Assembly: GCF_003043945.1 (NCBI RefSeq)
Contig: NZ_PYXG01000002.1
Span: 124,001-188,000, forward strand
Reading direction: 5' to 3'
Length of the DNA: 64,000 bases
From: Prevotella sp. oral taxon 376
Lineage (GTDB): Bacteria; Bacteroidota; Bacteroidia; Bacteroidales; Bacteroidaceae
In this document: in pieces, positions 57,544 through 64,000 of the stretch
How the letters are laid out: every line of letters starts with the position of its first letter
How positions within the stretch are numbered: position 1 is the stretch's first letter
Made by a program: the position numbers and the translations under genes
The notes under the pieces: generated by a model
Told to the model about the DNA's origin: nothing
The model's database searches: none
The model's input: the letters and a program-made list of their open reading frames with translations, nothing else

Positions 57544-58569
57544 ATGGCTGATATATATATATTAGGTATAGAATCCTCATGCGATGACACATCAGCGGCA
57601 GTGCTGAAGAATGGAGTGATATTGAGTAATGTTACCGCTTCGCAGGAAGTTCACCGTGCCTATGGCGGCGTTGTACCGGAGTTGGCCTCAAGGGCACACC
57701 AGCAAAATGTGGTCCCCGTGGTCGATCAAGCTCTGAAAAAGGCAGGGATAACCAAGGAGCAACTGAGCGCAATAGCATTTACGAGAGGTCCCGGGTTAAT
57801 GGGATCACTATTGGTAGGTGTGAATTTTGCAAAAGGATTTGCCCGTTCGCTGGAGATTCCCTTGATTGATGTGAACCACTTGCAGGGGCATGTCATGGCA
57901 CATTTCATCAAGGAAAATGAGGCCGACGACCATATGCCGCCGTTTCCATTCATCTGTTTGCTGGTCAGCGGAGGTAATTCCCAGATTGTCAAGGTGAACG
58001 CCTACAATGATATGGAAGTTCTCGGGCAGACCATAGACGACGCTGCTGGCGAGGCGATTGACAAGTGTGCAAAAGTTTTAGAGTGGGGCTATCCGGGCGG
58101 ACCGGTTATAGACAAATATGCGCGGCAAGGTAATCCGCATGCCTTCAGGTTCTCTGAGCCTCATATCGAGGGTTTTGACTATAGCTTCTCAGGCTTTAAA
58201 ACCTCGTTTCTATATAGTCTTCGCAAATGGATTGCCGATGATCCGAAATTTATCGAAAAGAATAAATTTGACTTGGCCGCAAGCATCGAGTTTACAATTG
58301 TAGATATTCTCATGAAGAAGTTGCGATTGGCTGTTAAAGAAACGGGGATAACCCATGTTGCCGTAGCGGGAGGCGTATCGGCCAATAACGGTCTGCGCAA
58401 TGCTTTTAAGGAGCACGCGGAAAAGTACGGATGGACAATTTACATCCCTAAGTTCAGCTATACGACTGACAATGCGGCGATGATAGCCTGTGTGGGAACA
58501 TTTAAATATCTTGATGAAGATTTTGCGACTATCAACCTTCCCGCCTTTTCAAAAGTAACATTCAAATAA
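57544..58569 (+). CDS. tsaD: tRNA threonylcarbamoyladenosine synthase component TsaD
   Basis: A 341-aa ASKHA-fold protein that transfers the threonylcarbamoyl group to A37 of ANN-decoding tRNAs. It starts MADIYILGIESSCDDTSAAVL. Metal-binding HLQGHVMAH (His-x3-His spacing), the ATP loop LVSGGNSQIV and the C-terminal TDNAAMIA are all present. It lies 1 bp before the CinA-family start. Confidence 0.97.
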   Translation: MADIYILGIESSCDDTSAAVLKNGVILSNVTASQEVHRAYGGVVPELASRAHQQNVVPVVDQALKKAGITKEQLSAIAFTRGPGLMGSLLVGVNFAKGFARSLEIPLIDVNHLQGHVMAHFIKENEADDHMPPFPFICLLVSGGNSQIVKVNAYNDMEVLGQTIDDAAGEAIDKCAKVLEWGYPGGPVIDKYARQGNPHAFRFSEPHIEGFDYSFSGFKTSFLYSLRKWIADDPKFIEKNKFDLAASIEFTIVDILMKKLRLAVKETGITHVAVAGGVSANNGLRNAFKEHAEKYGWTIYIPKFSYTTDNAAMIACVGTFKYLDEDFATINLPAFSKVTFK

Positions 58570-58570
58570 G

Positions 58571-59086
58571 ATGGAATTCGAAACAAAAATAATCAGTAAA
58601 GAGATATTGAACACTCTTTATGACAATGGAAAAACCCTTGGAACAGCGGAAAGTTGTACAGGTGGGCGTATTGCGGAAGCTATCATTTCTGTGCCCGGAG
58701 CTTCTAATTATTTCAAGGGGGGCATTATCTCCTATGACAACGAAGTGAAAGAACGCCTTCTGCATGTATCGCATGAGATTCTTGAAAACAAGACGGCCGT
58801 GTGTGAAGAGGTAGCTGTTCAGATGGTGAAAGGTGCCTGTGCGGCTCTGAATTGCGATTACGCGATTTCCATTACAGGCATTGCGGGTCCGGGAGGAGGC
58901 ACTCCGGAAATCCCGGTTGGTACGATTTGGATTGCCTATGGATCGATGGAAGAGGTGCGTACTTTTAAGTTGACGGAGGATCAGGGTCGCGATACCAACC
59001 TCGCAATAGCCACGAACAAGGCCCTCAAGCTATTTTTGGATTACTACAAAGAGCAGAATCCGCCGGTTGAAGAGACTGAAAAATAA
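58571..59086 (+). CDS. CinA-family nicotinamide-nucleotide amidohydrolase
   Basis: A 171-aa protein of the CinA C-terminal domain only, probably PncC-like, deamidating NMN for NAD recycling. Motifs: TLGTAESCTGGRIAEAII, VPGASNYFKGGIISYDNEVK and AISITGIAGPGGGTPEIPVG. The N-terminal MoaB-like domain of long CinA is absent. Confidence 0.9.
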   Translation: MEFETKIISKEILNTLYDNGKTLGTAESCTGGRIAEAIISVPGASNYFKGGIISYDNEVKERLLHVSHEILENKTAVCEEVAVQMVKGACAALNCDYAISITGIAGPGGGTPEIPVGTIWIAYGSMEEVRTFKLTEDQGRDTNLAIATNKALKLFLDYYKEQNPPVEETEK

Positions 59087-59121
59087 AAAAATACTTAATA
59101 AAAAGATTCTTTAAAGAATTA

Positions 59122-59153
59122 TTTGGTTAATTCCGAAAATATTTGTAACTTTG
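59122..59153 (+). promoter_or_regulatory. Promoter of rpmB-rpmG
   Basis: TTTG (59122-59125), 20-bp spacer, TAACTTTG (59146-59153), 52 bp before the rpmB ATG. Confidence 0.75.
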
Positions 59154-59205
59154 CAACCTGTTTGGAATAAGTATCAAAATTAGAAACAAAAAATTATAGA
59201 TAGCA

Positions 59206-59469
59206 ATGTCTAAGATTTGTCAGATTACAGGAAAGAAGGCACAAATAGGTAATAATGTGTCTCACTCAAAGCACCGTACAAAGCGGAGTTTTGATGTAAA
59301 TCTTTTCAGCAAAAAGTTCTACTATGTAGAGGAGGAGTGCTGGATTAGCCTCAAGATCAGTGCAGCTGGTCTTCGTCTTATTAACAAAGTTGGTCTGGAT
59401 GCTGCCCTCCGGCAGGCTGTTGCGAAGGGTTATGTAGACTGGAAAGACATTAAAGTTATAGGAGATTAA
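59206..59469 (+). CDS. rpmB: 50S ribosomal protein bL28
   Basis: An 87-aa large-subunit protein. [29 protein letters not shown] is the conserved start, with the basic [11 protein letters not shown] segment. First gene of rpmB-rpmG-DUF4295. Confidence 0.97.
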   Translation: MSKICQITGKKAQIGNNVSHSKHRTKRSFDVNLFSKKFYYVEEECWISLKISAAGLRLINKVGLDAALRQAVAKGYVDWKDIKVIGD

Positions 59470-59474
59470 TCACC

Positions 59475-59663
59475 ATGGCAAAGAAAGCGAAAGGCAATAG
59501 GGTTCAGGTTATCCTCGAATGCACGGAAATGAAAAACAGTGGTCTTCCGGGGACAAGCCGTTATGTTACGACGAAGAACCGCAAGAACACTCCTGAACGC
59601 ATGGAATTGAAGAAGTATAATCCGATTCTTAAGAAGATGACTCTTCATAAGGAAATAAAGTAA
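59475..59663 (+). CDS. rpmG: 50S ribosomal protein bL33
   Basis: A 62-aa large-subunit protein, 5 bp after rpm[16 protein letters not shown] and [21 protein letters not shown] are family signatures. Only the first of the zinc-ligand Cys positions is kept (Cys in ILECTE), so it is of the zinc-free form. Confidence 0.97.
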   Translation: MAKKAKGNRVQVILECTEMKNSGLPGTSRYVTTKNRKNTPERMELKKYNPILKKMTLHKEIK

Positions 59664-59681
59664 TAGAGGAGATTTTAAACT

Positions 59682-59840
59682 ATGGCAAAGAAAGCGGTAG
59701 CTACCTTGCACGAAGGCTCAACTGACGGCCGTGCTTACACGAAGGTAATTAAGATGGTTAAGAGCCCTAAGACCGGTGCTTATGTTTTTGATGAGCGGAT
59801 GGTTCCCAATGAAGCTGTTAAAGACTTCTTCAAAGACTAA
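59682..59840 (+). CDS. DUF4295 family protein, probable ribosome-associated small protein
   Basis: A 52-aa basic protein MAKKAVATLHEGSTDGRAYT...AVKDFFKD, preceded by GAGGAG at a good distance. It is the third gene after rpmB and rpmG, 18 bp downstream. DUF4295 is a Bacteroidota-restricted family in this position; I recall a Bacteroidota-specific ribosomal protein (bL38) described from a Flavobacterium ribosome that may be this family, but I cannot confirm that here. Confidence 0.85.
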   Translation: MAKKAVATLHEGSTDGRAYTKVIKMVKSPKTGAYVFDERMVPNEAVKDFFKD

Positions 59841-59860
59841 CATATAAGTCAAGTTATATA

Positions 59861-59898
59861 AGACGAGGCTGCAGGCAATGCCTGCAGCCTCGTCTTTC
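59861..59898. terminator. Terminator of rpmB-rpmG-DUF4295
   Basis: AGACGAGGCTGCAGGCA (59861-59877) pairs perfectly with 59879-59895, a very strong stem, followed by a short T-rich stretch. It lies 20 bp after the last stop. The convergent NUDIX gene is 140 bp away, so it may also act on that transcript. Confidence 0.8.
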
Positions 59899-60035
59899 GC
59901 TATTAAATGTGATTCTTACCAAATCTTACAAGCTGTCTGTACCCATAATGCAGACAGCCTATGCTCTTTATGCATAATAACCTTCCCCGAACAAAAATCC
60001 GTCGCAAGGATTGCGGAATGTCCTTGTCGGCATAG

Positions 60036-60560
60036 CTATTGAATATTTGTCGAGAGACATGGAAGGATCTCTGACAAATATTCTTGCTCAAAGTTTGGAG
60101 TAAAGACATTCTTCCCGATGTTTTCAAGAATTTCTGTCTGACTCCAAAAGCGCCCTCCAGAAAGCTCTTTTTCACTGGGTTTGACAGGACCATCATAAAT
60201 GCAGCGGTTGACATACACCAACTCTTTCTCTTTCTTGCTCTCAAATATATAACAGCCCATCGCGACAGGCGTGAACTCTGTAATTCCCAATTCCTCCATG
60301 GCTTCGCGTCTAAGGGATGAGACAATGTCTTCTCCCAAATTCACATGCCCTCCCACGGCAGTGTCCCATTTGCCTGGTTGAATATCCTTCCATGTGGGGC
60401 GCTTTTGGAGGTAGAGTTCCCCATGACTATTGAAAACATGCAAGTGAACAACGGGATGCAATATCTTGCATCCGTCATGGGCGTGTTCCCGGGATATGGT
60501 TCCGAGAAAATCTCCATTTCTGCTGACTACTGGAAAAAGCTCGTAACGATTGTCTTTCAT
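60036..60560 (-). CDS. NUDIX hydrolase
   Basis: A 174-aa protein started at MKDNRYELFPVV (60560). The Nudix box is complete: GGHVNLGEDIVSSLRREAMEELGI, with the Glu residues of REAMEELG binding metal. Surrounding sequence (DFLGTISREHAHDGCKILHPVVHLHVFNS) resembles IDI/NudT-like hydrolases rather than MutT. It overlaps the ispE stop by 4 bp, so with an isoprenoid gene the isopentenyl-diphosphate-like resemblance is interesting, but the substrate is unknown. Confidence 0.85.
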   Translation of the reverse strand: MKDNRYELFPVVSRNGDFLGTISREHAHDGCKILHPVVHLHVFNSHGELYLQKRPTWKDIQPGKWDTAVGGHVNLGEDIVSSLRREAMEELGITEFTPVAMGCYIFESKKEKELVYVNRCIYDGPVKPSEKELSGGRFWSQTEILENIGKNVFTPNFEQEYLSEILPCLSTNIQ

Positions 60561-61396
60561 AGTTGCGCAGAGAAAGTGAAACAATCTTTGAAGCTTTCTT
60601 TTAGGCCATGAGGTTTTTCTCTGAATATGCCGAAGAGTGCGCTTCCACTTCCAGACATCTGCGCATAGCTTGCCCCGAAATCATAGAGACGCTCTTTGAT
60701 GGCTTTCAATTCTGGATGCTTCAAAAAGACAGACTGTTCAAAGTCGTTGATAAGGTCGTCTTTCCAGGTCTCAATAGGCTGCCTTACAACCATTCGGCAA
60801 TTCTTAGAAGGTTGTTTAGGGGTTATCATCTGATAGGCTTCTCTCGTCGAGACAGCAATATCTGGTTTGACAATAGCGATATAATACCCCTCCAAATTTC
60901 CCCAAGGACCGTCTGCGGGCTCAAGTTCATTCCCAATGCCGGAGGCAAATGCTGGCTCTGCCGTGATGAAGAAGGCACAGTCAGCACCCAGTTTTGCAGC
61001 ATAACGCTCCATCTCTGCTATTCCTATGTTCAGCCGGAAACGCTCATCCAGCAGTCTAATCATGAAAGCTCCATCACTTGAACCTCCGCCCAGCCCGGCC
61101 TGTGAGGGAATCCGCTTATATAAATAGGCATGTACGCGAGGGATCTTGAAATCATTAGCAATCAGCTCATAAGCTTTGACAACCAGATTTTGGCGCTCGT
61201 TGCAGTCAACTATATTCCCTGTAACTTTCAAATCGCATGATACATCTGAAAGAAACTCATCACTCATACTCTTTATCTCAAGTACATCCGTCAGCGGGAT
61301 AGGATAGAACACTGTCTCAAGATTATGGTATCCGTCAGGGCGTTCTGATATGATATTTAACCCAAGATTGATCTTGGCACAGGGAAATGTAATCAT
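60557..61396 (-). CDS. ispE: 4-diphosphocytidyl-2-C-methylerythritol kinase
   Basis: A 279-aa GHMP kinase of the MEP isoprenoid pathway. Start MITFPCAKINLGLNI (61396; two codons earlier is equally possible). The ATP loop is PSQAGLGGGSSDGAFM, and SGSGSALFGIF is the third GHMP motif. It is first in a two-gene unit with the NUDIX gene. A minus-strand TATTTTTG at 61423-61430 is a candidate -7 box. Confidence 0.94.
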   Translation of the reverse strand: MITFPCAKINLGLNIISERPDGYHNLETVFYPIPLTDVLEIKSMSDEFLSDVSCDLKVTGNIVDCNERQNLVVKAYELIANDFKIPRVHAYLYKRIPSQAGLGGGSSDGAFMIRLLDERFRLNIGIAEMERYAAKLGADCAFFITAEPAFASGIGNELEPADGPWGNLEGYYIAIVKPDIAVSTREAYQMITPKQPSKNCRMVVRQPIETWKDDLINDFEQSVFLKHPELKAIKERLYDFGASYAQMSGSGSALFGIFREKPHGLKESFKDCFTFSAQL

Positions 61397-61473
61397 AAGC
61401 AAAAGATTTATTTTATTTCTTACAAAAATACAAAATTATCATGACTAATGATAGGAAACTCTAAACTTTTTAT

Positions 61474-61481
61474 TAATTTTG
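61474..61481 (+). promoter_or_regulatory. Promoter -7 box of dnaB
   Basis: TAATTTTG ends 10 bp before the first possible ATG (61492), implying a leader of only a few nucleotides or use of the Met at 61501. Confidence 0.5.
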
Positions 61482-61491
61482 TGTTCTAAAC

Positions 61492-63015
61492 ATGTGTGAA
61501 ATGCTAGGCAACAATACGAATAATAGCAATCGCAGACATTCATCGGTACCAATCGATTCTTCTTATGGACATCTTCAGCCACAGGCTTTAGACATAGAGA
61601 AATTGGTTTTGGGTGCTTTGATGATAGATCGGGATGCCTTTTCCATGGTCTCCGAGATTTTGCATCCGGAAACATTCTACGAGCCCCGACATCAAAAGAT
61701 TTATCAAGCCATTCAAACTTTGAATCTTGAAGAGCATCCCGTTGATATCTCTACTGTTACGGAGCAGTTGAAGAAGGACGGTACCTTGGAAGATGTCGGC
61801 GGTCCCATGTATATTCTGGAGCTGTCGCATAATGTGGCATCTTCCGCACACATTGAATATCATTCACATATCCTTGCTCAGAAGTTTTTGGCTCGTCAGC
61901 TTATATCTTATGCCTCCCGCATCGAGACATCAGCCTTTGACGAAACCATAGATGTAGAGGAACTGATGCAGACTGCCGAAGGGCAGTTGTTTGAGTTATC
62001 GCAGAAAAACATGCGCCAGGATTATATCCAGATAGATCCTGTCGTCAAGCAGGCCATAGATATTCTGACCCAAGCATCGGCAAATGCTGGCGGCATGACG
62101 GGTATACCTTCTGGTTTCACGAAGCTTGACGAAATAACTTCCGGATGGCAAAAGTCAGACCTTGTCATTATTGCTGGCCGACCGGCCATGGGTAAAACTT
62201 CCTTTGCTTTAAGCATAGCGAAAAATATCGCCGTGGATTATAATCGCCCGATAGCCTTCTTCTCACTTGAGATGAATAATGTGCAGCTGGTAAACCGCCT
62301 GATATCCAATACTTGCGAGATTGCCGGAAATAAAATTTTGAATGGTCAGCTGTCGCCCGATGAATGGGAGCGCCTCGACAAAAATCTTAATAGACTCATG
62401 GGAAGACCTCTCTATATAGATGATACTCCTGCGCTGTCTATCTTCGAGCTTCGGACAAAGGCCCGGAGACTGGTTCGAGAACAGGGGGTGCAGATTATCA
62501 TGATCGACTATCTACAGCTGATGAATGCCAATGGGGCGAGATTTGGTAATCGACAAGAAGAAGTTTCCACTATCTCTCGATCGCTGAAAGGGCTTGCCAA
62601 AGAGTTGGATATACCCATTCTCGCCTTATCGCAGTTGAACCGTACCGTAGAGAATCGAGATGGAGCTGACGGTAAACGCCCACAGCTGAGCGACCTTCGC
62701 GAGTCTGGTGCTATTGAACAAGATGCCGATATGGTATTGTTCGTACATCGCCCTGAATATTATCATATATTTGACGATGGGAACGGACATGACCTTCACG
62801 GAATGGCTCAAATCATTATAGCCAAGCACCGCAAGGGTGCCACAGGGGATGTGTTGTTGAACTTTAAGGGACAATATACTCGCTTTGACAATCCTGATGC
62901 CAATCAGTTTAACAGCGGACCTGACCAAGGTGGCGAAATCCTGGGAAGCAAAATGAATGGGGAAGAAACTCTTTTGCCTCTTCCTTTGCCTTCAGACGAG
63001 GATGTGCCATTCTGA
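61492..63015 (+). CDS. dnaB: Replicative DNA helicase DnaB
   Basis: A 507-aa hexameric replication helicase. N-terminal domain: DIEKLVLGALMIDRDAFSMV. RecA-like motor: Walker A AGRPAMGKTSFAL, IMIDYLQLM (Walker B) and QLSDLRESGAIEQDADMVLFVHR near the C-terminus. An Asn/Ser-rich N-terminal tail precedes the domain. No intein is present. Confidence 0.97.
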   Translation: MCEMLGNNTNNSNRRHSSVPIDSSYGHLQPQALDIEKLVLGALMIDRDAFSMVSEILHPETFYEPRHQKIYQAIQTLNLEEHPVDISTVTEQLKKDGTLEDVGGPMYILELSHNVASSAHIEYHSHILAQKFLARQLISYASRIETSAFDETIDVEELMQTAEGQLFELSQKNMRQDYIQIDPVVKQAIDILTQASANAGGMTGIPSGFTKLDEITSGWQKSDLVIIAGRPAMGKTSFALSIAKNIAVDYNRPIAFFSLEMNNVQLVNRLISNTCEIAGNKILNGQLSPDEWERLDKNLNRLMGRPLYIDDTPALSIFELRTKARRLVREQGVQIIMIDYLQLMNANGARFGNRQEEVSTISRSLKGLAKELDIPILALSQLNRTVENRDGADGKRPQLSDLRESGAIEQDADMVLFVHRPEYYHIFDDGNGHDLHGMAQIIIAKHRKGATGDVLLNFKGQYTRFDNPDANQFNSGPDQGGEILGSKMNGEETLLPLPLPSDEDVPF

Positions 63016-63087
63016 CAAAAAACTCCAATTTGCTACCAAATAGCACGAGAAAGTAATCGTTTTCTTGTTTATTGCGTAAAAAACAAC

Positions 63088-63095
63088 TATCTTTG
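63088..63095 (+). promoter_or_regulatory. Promoter -7 box of leuA
   Basis: TATCTTTG, with a leader of about 105 nt to the leuA ATG. The leader contains the palindrome GAAAGGCCTTTC, but I see no leucine-rich leader peptide. Confidence 0.5.
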
Positions 63096-63205
63096 TCAAA
63101 TCCTTATTCGTCAAAAGAATTTAACTTGGTATATGAAAGGCCTTTCTTAATAACAAAAGAATGATAGGCTTTTCTTTTTATAAAGAAATTATTAAACGAG
63201 AAAAA

Positions 63206-64000
63206 ATGAACGACAGGCTTTACATTTTTGATACGACATTGCGTGATGGCGAACAGGTTCCTGGCTGCCAACTAAATACGGTAGAAAAAATTCAGATTGC
63301 CAAACAACTGGAACAATTAGGTGTTGATGTCATCGAGGCAGGATTTCCCGTATCATCTCCCGGTGATTTTAATTCCATCGTTGAAATCAGCAAGGCTGTT
63401 ACTTGGCCGACCATTTGCGCATTGACCCGTGCTGTGGAAAAAGATATAGACATTGCTGCGGAGTCGCTAAAATATGCAAAGCGAAAGCGTATACATACTG
63501 GGATTGGCACCAGCGACAGCCATATTAAGTACAAATTTAATTCTACCCGTGAAGAAATCATAGAGACAGCAGCTCGTGCCGTTAAATATGCCAAACGCTA
63601 TGTAGAAGATGTAGAGTTTTACGCGGAAGATGCTGGCAGAACCGATGATGAATATCTCGCAAGGGTCATAGAGGCTGTCATTAAAGCGGGGGCCATCGTT
63701 GTCAATATTCCAGATACAACAGGGTATTGTCTACCCGAAGAGTATGGTGCTAAGATCAAGTATCTCATGGAACATGTGGACGGTATTGAAAAGGTACAGA
63801 TATCCACACACTGCCACAATGACCTTGGCATGGCAACAGCCAATACGCTTCAAGGGATATTGAATGGGGCTCGTCAAGTAGAAGTAACCATTAATGGCAT
63901 AGGAGAAAGGGCTGGTAACACATCGCTTGAAGAGATTGCTATGATTTTGAAATGCCATAAGGGAATCGGTATTGAAACCAACATCAACACTACGAAGATT
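63206..64000 (+). CDS. leuA: 2-isopropylmalate synthase, 3' end cut by window
   Basis: 265 codons run from ATG at 63206 to the window edge. [28 protein letters not shown] is the DRE-TIM metallolyase start, with catalytic Arg-Asp in [23 protein letters not shown] carries the metal-binding His pair, and [15 protein letters not shown] follows. The product condenses acetyl-CoA with ketoisovalerate in leucine synthesis. Citramalate or homocitrate synthase cannot be fully excluded because the C-terminal regulatory domain is outside the window. Confidence 0.88.
   Translation, partial: MNDRLYIFDTTLRDGEQVPGCQLNTVEKIQIAKQLEQLGVDVIEAGFPVSSPGDFNSIVEISKAVTWPTICALTRAVEKDIDIAAESLKYAKRKRIHTGIGTSDSHIKYKFNSTREEIIETAARAVKYAKRYVEDVEFYAEDAGRTDDEYLARVIEAVIKAGAIVVNIPDTTGYCLPEEYGAKIKYLMEHVDGIEKVQISTHCHNDLGMATANTLQGILNGARQVEVTINGIGERAGNTSLEEIAMILKCHKGIGIETNINTTKI

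Noticed and set aside
63096..63205. Attenuator or riboswitch in the leuA leader
   Set aside because: No leucine-rich leader peptide, no T-box sequence and only one short palindrome; the evidence is too weak.

Overview
The window looks like chromosomal DNA of a Bacteroidales bacterium, most likely Prevotella or a close relative. The basis is mixed. Many genes are preceded by the Bacteroidota promoter signature (TAnnTTTG at -7, sometimes TTTG about 20 bp further up), and Shine-Dalgarno sequences are weak. The proteins belong to families centred on Bacteroidota: fimbrillin-like lipoprotein, DUF4270, DUF5686, DUF4295, GldB-like lipoprotein, a short primary sigma factor of about 287 aa, and a single-domain GT5 starch synthase. 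No species name can be proved from the sequence alone.

Layout. 1-3.1 kb: partial NfnA-type flavoprotein, serS, then rplU-rpmA. 3.1-6.6 kb: accessory island with an IS30 transposase remnant, a 63-aa acidic ORF plus a fimbrillin-like lipoprotein, both enclosed by a 41-bp direct repeat. 6.6-12.6 kb: secreted GH2 glycosidase, clpC, two identical tRNA-Lys, tRNA-Thr and tRNA-Gly. 13-18 kb: three tandem paralogous TPR proteins, the last overlapping a DbpA-like RNA helicase. 18-22 kb: serC-serA-DUF1015-YigZ. 22.7-31.9 kb: tRNA-Ser, then (minus) DUF5686-addA-addB-like genes and an RpoD paralog. 32-38 kb: proS, OmpA lipoprotein, mtgA, a UvrD/PcrA helicase. 38-43 kb (minus): biotin-dependent acyl-CoA carboxylase/decarboxylase set (mmdA, 50-aa protein, BCCP) and GT5-DUF4270-42-aa protein. 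43-47 kb: GldB-like lipoprotein, YhcC-type radical SAM protein, dipeptidyl peptidase IV. 47.4-50.5 kb (minus): small accessory cluster of HPr-kinase-like protein, S24/S26-like peptidase and PqqD-like protein with two exported proteins. 50.5-55.2 kb: primary RpoD, a DegP-like protease, RNase P RNA, DUF1232 and thioredoxin genes. 55.5-64 kb: DUF4375-smpB, map-tsaD-cinA, rpmB-rpmG-DUF4295, a NUDIX gene and ispE, dnaB and the start of leuA.

The most unusual non-coding feature is a dispersed set of six intergenic arrays (9105, 21942, 32124, 42990, 47301 and 55303). All are built from 19-bp near-palindromic units separated by exactly 3 bp, a strict 22-bp period. There are two unrelated sequence classes (TTAC-N9-GTAA, and an ACAAAATCGCCGAAATTGT-like unit) with the same geometry. 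In most arrays unit 3 is the reverse complement of unit 1, so the outer units can pair while the middle unit sits in the loop. I do not recognise this element by name. The HPrK/S24/PqqD cluster is the best candidate for an uncharacterised protein system.
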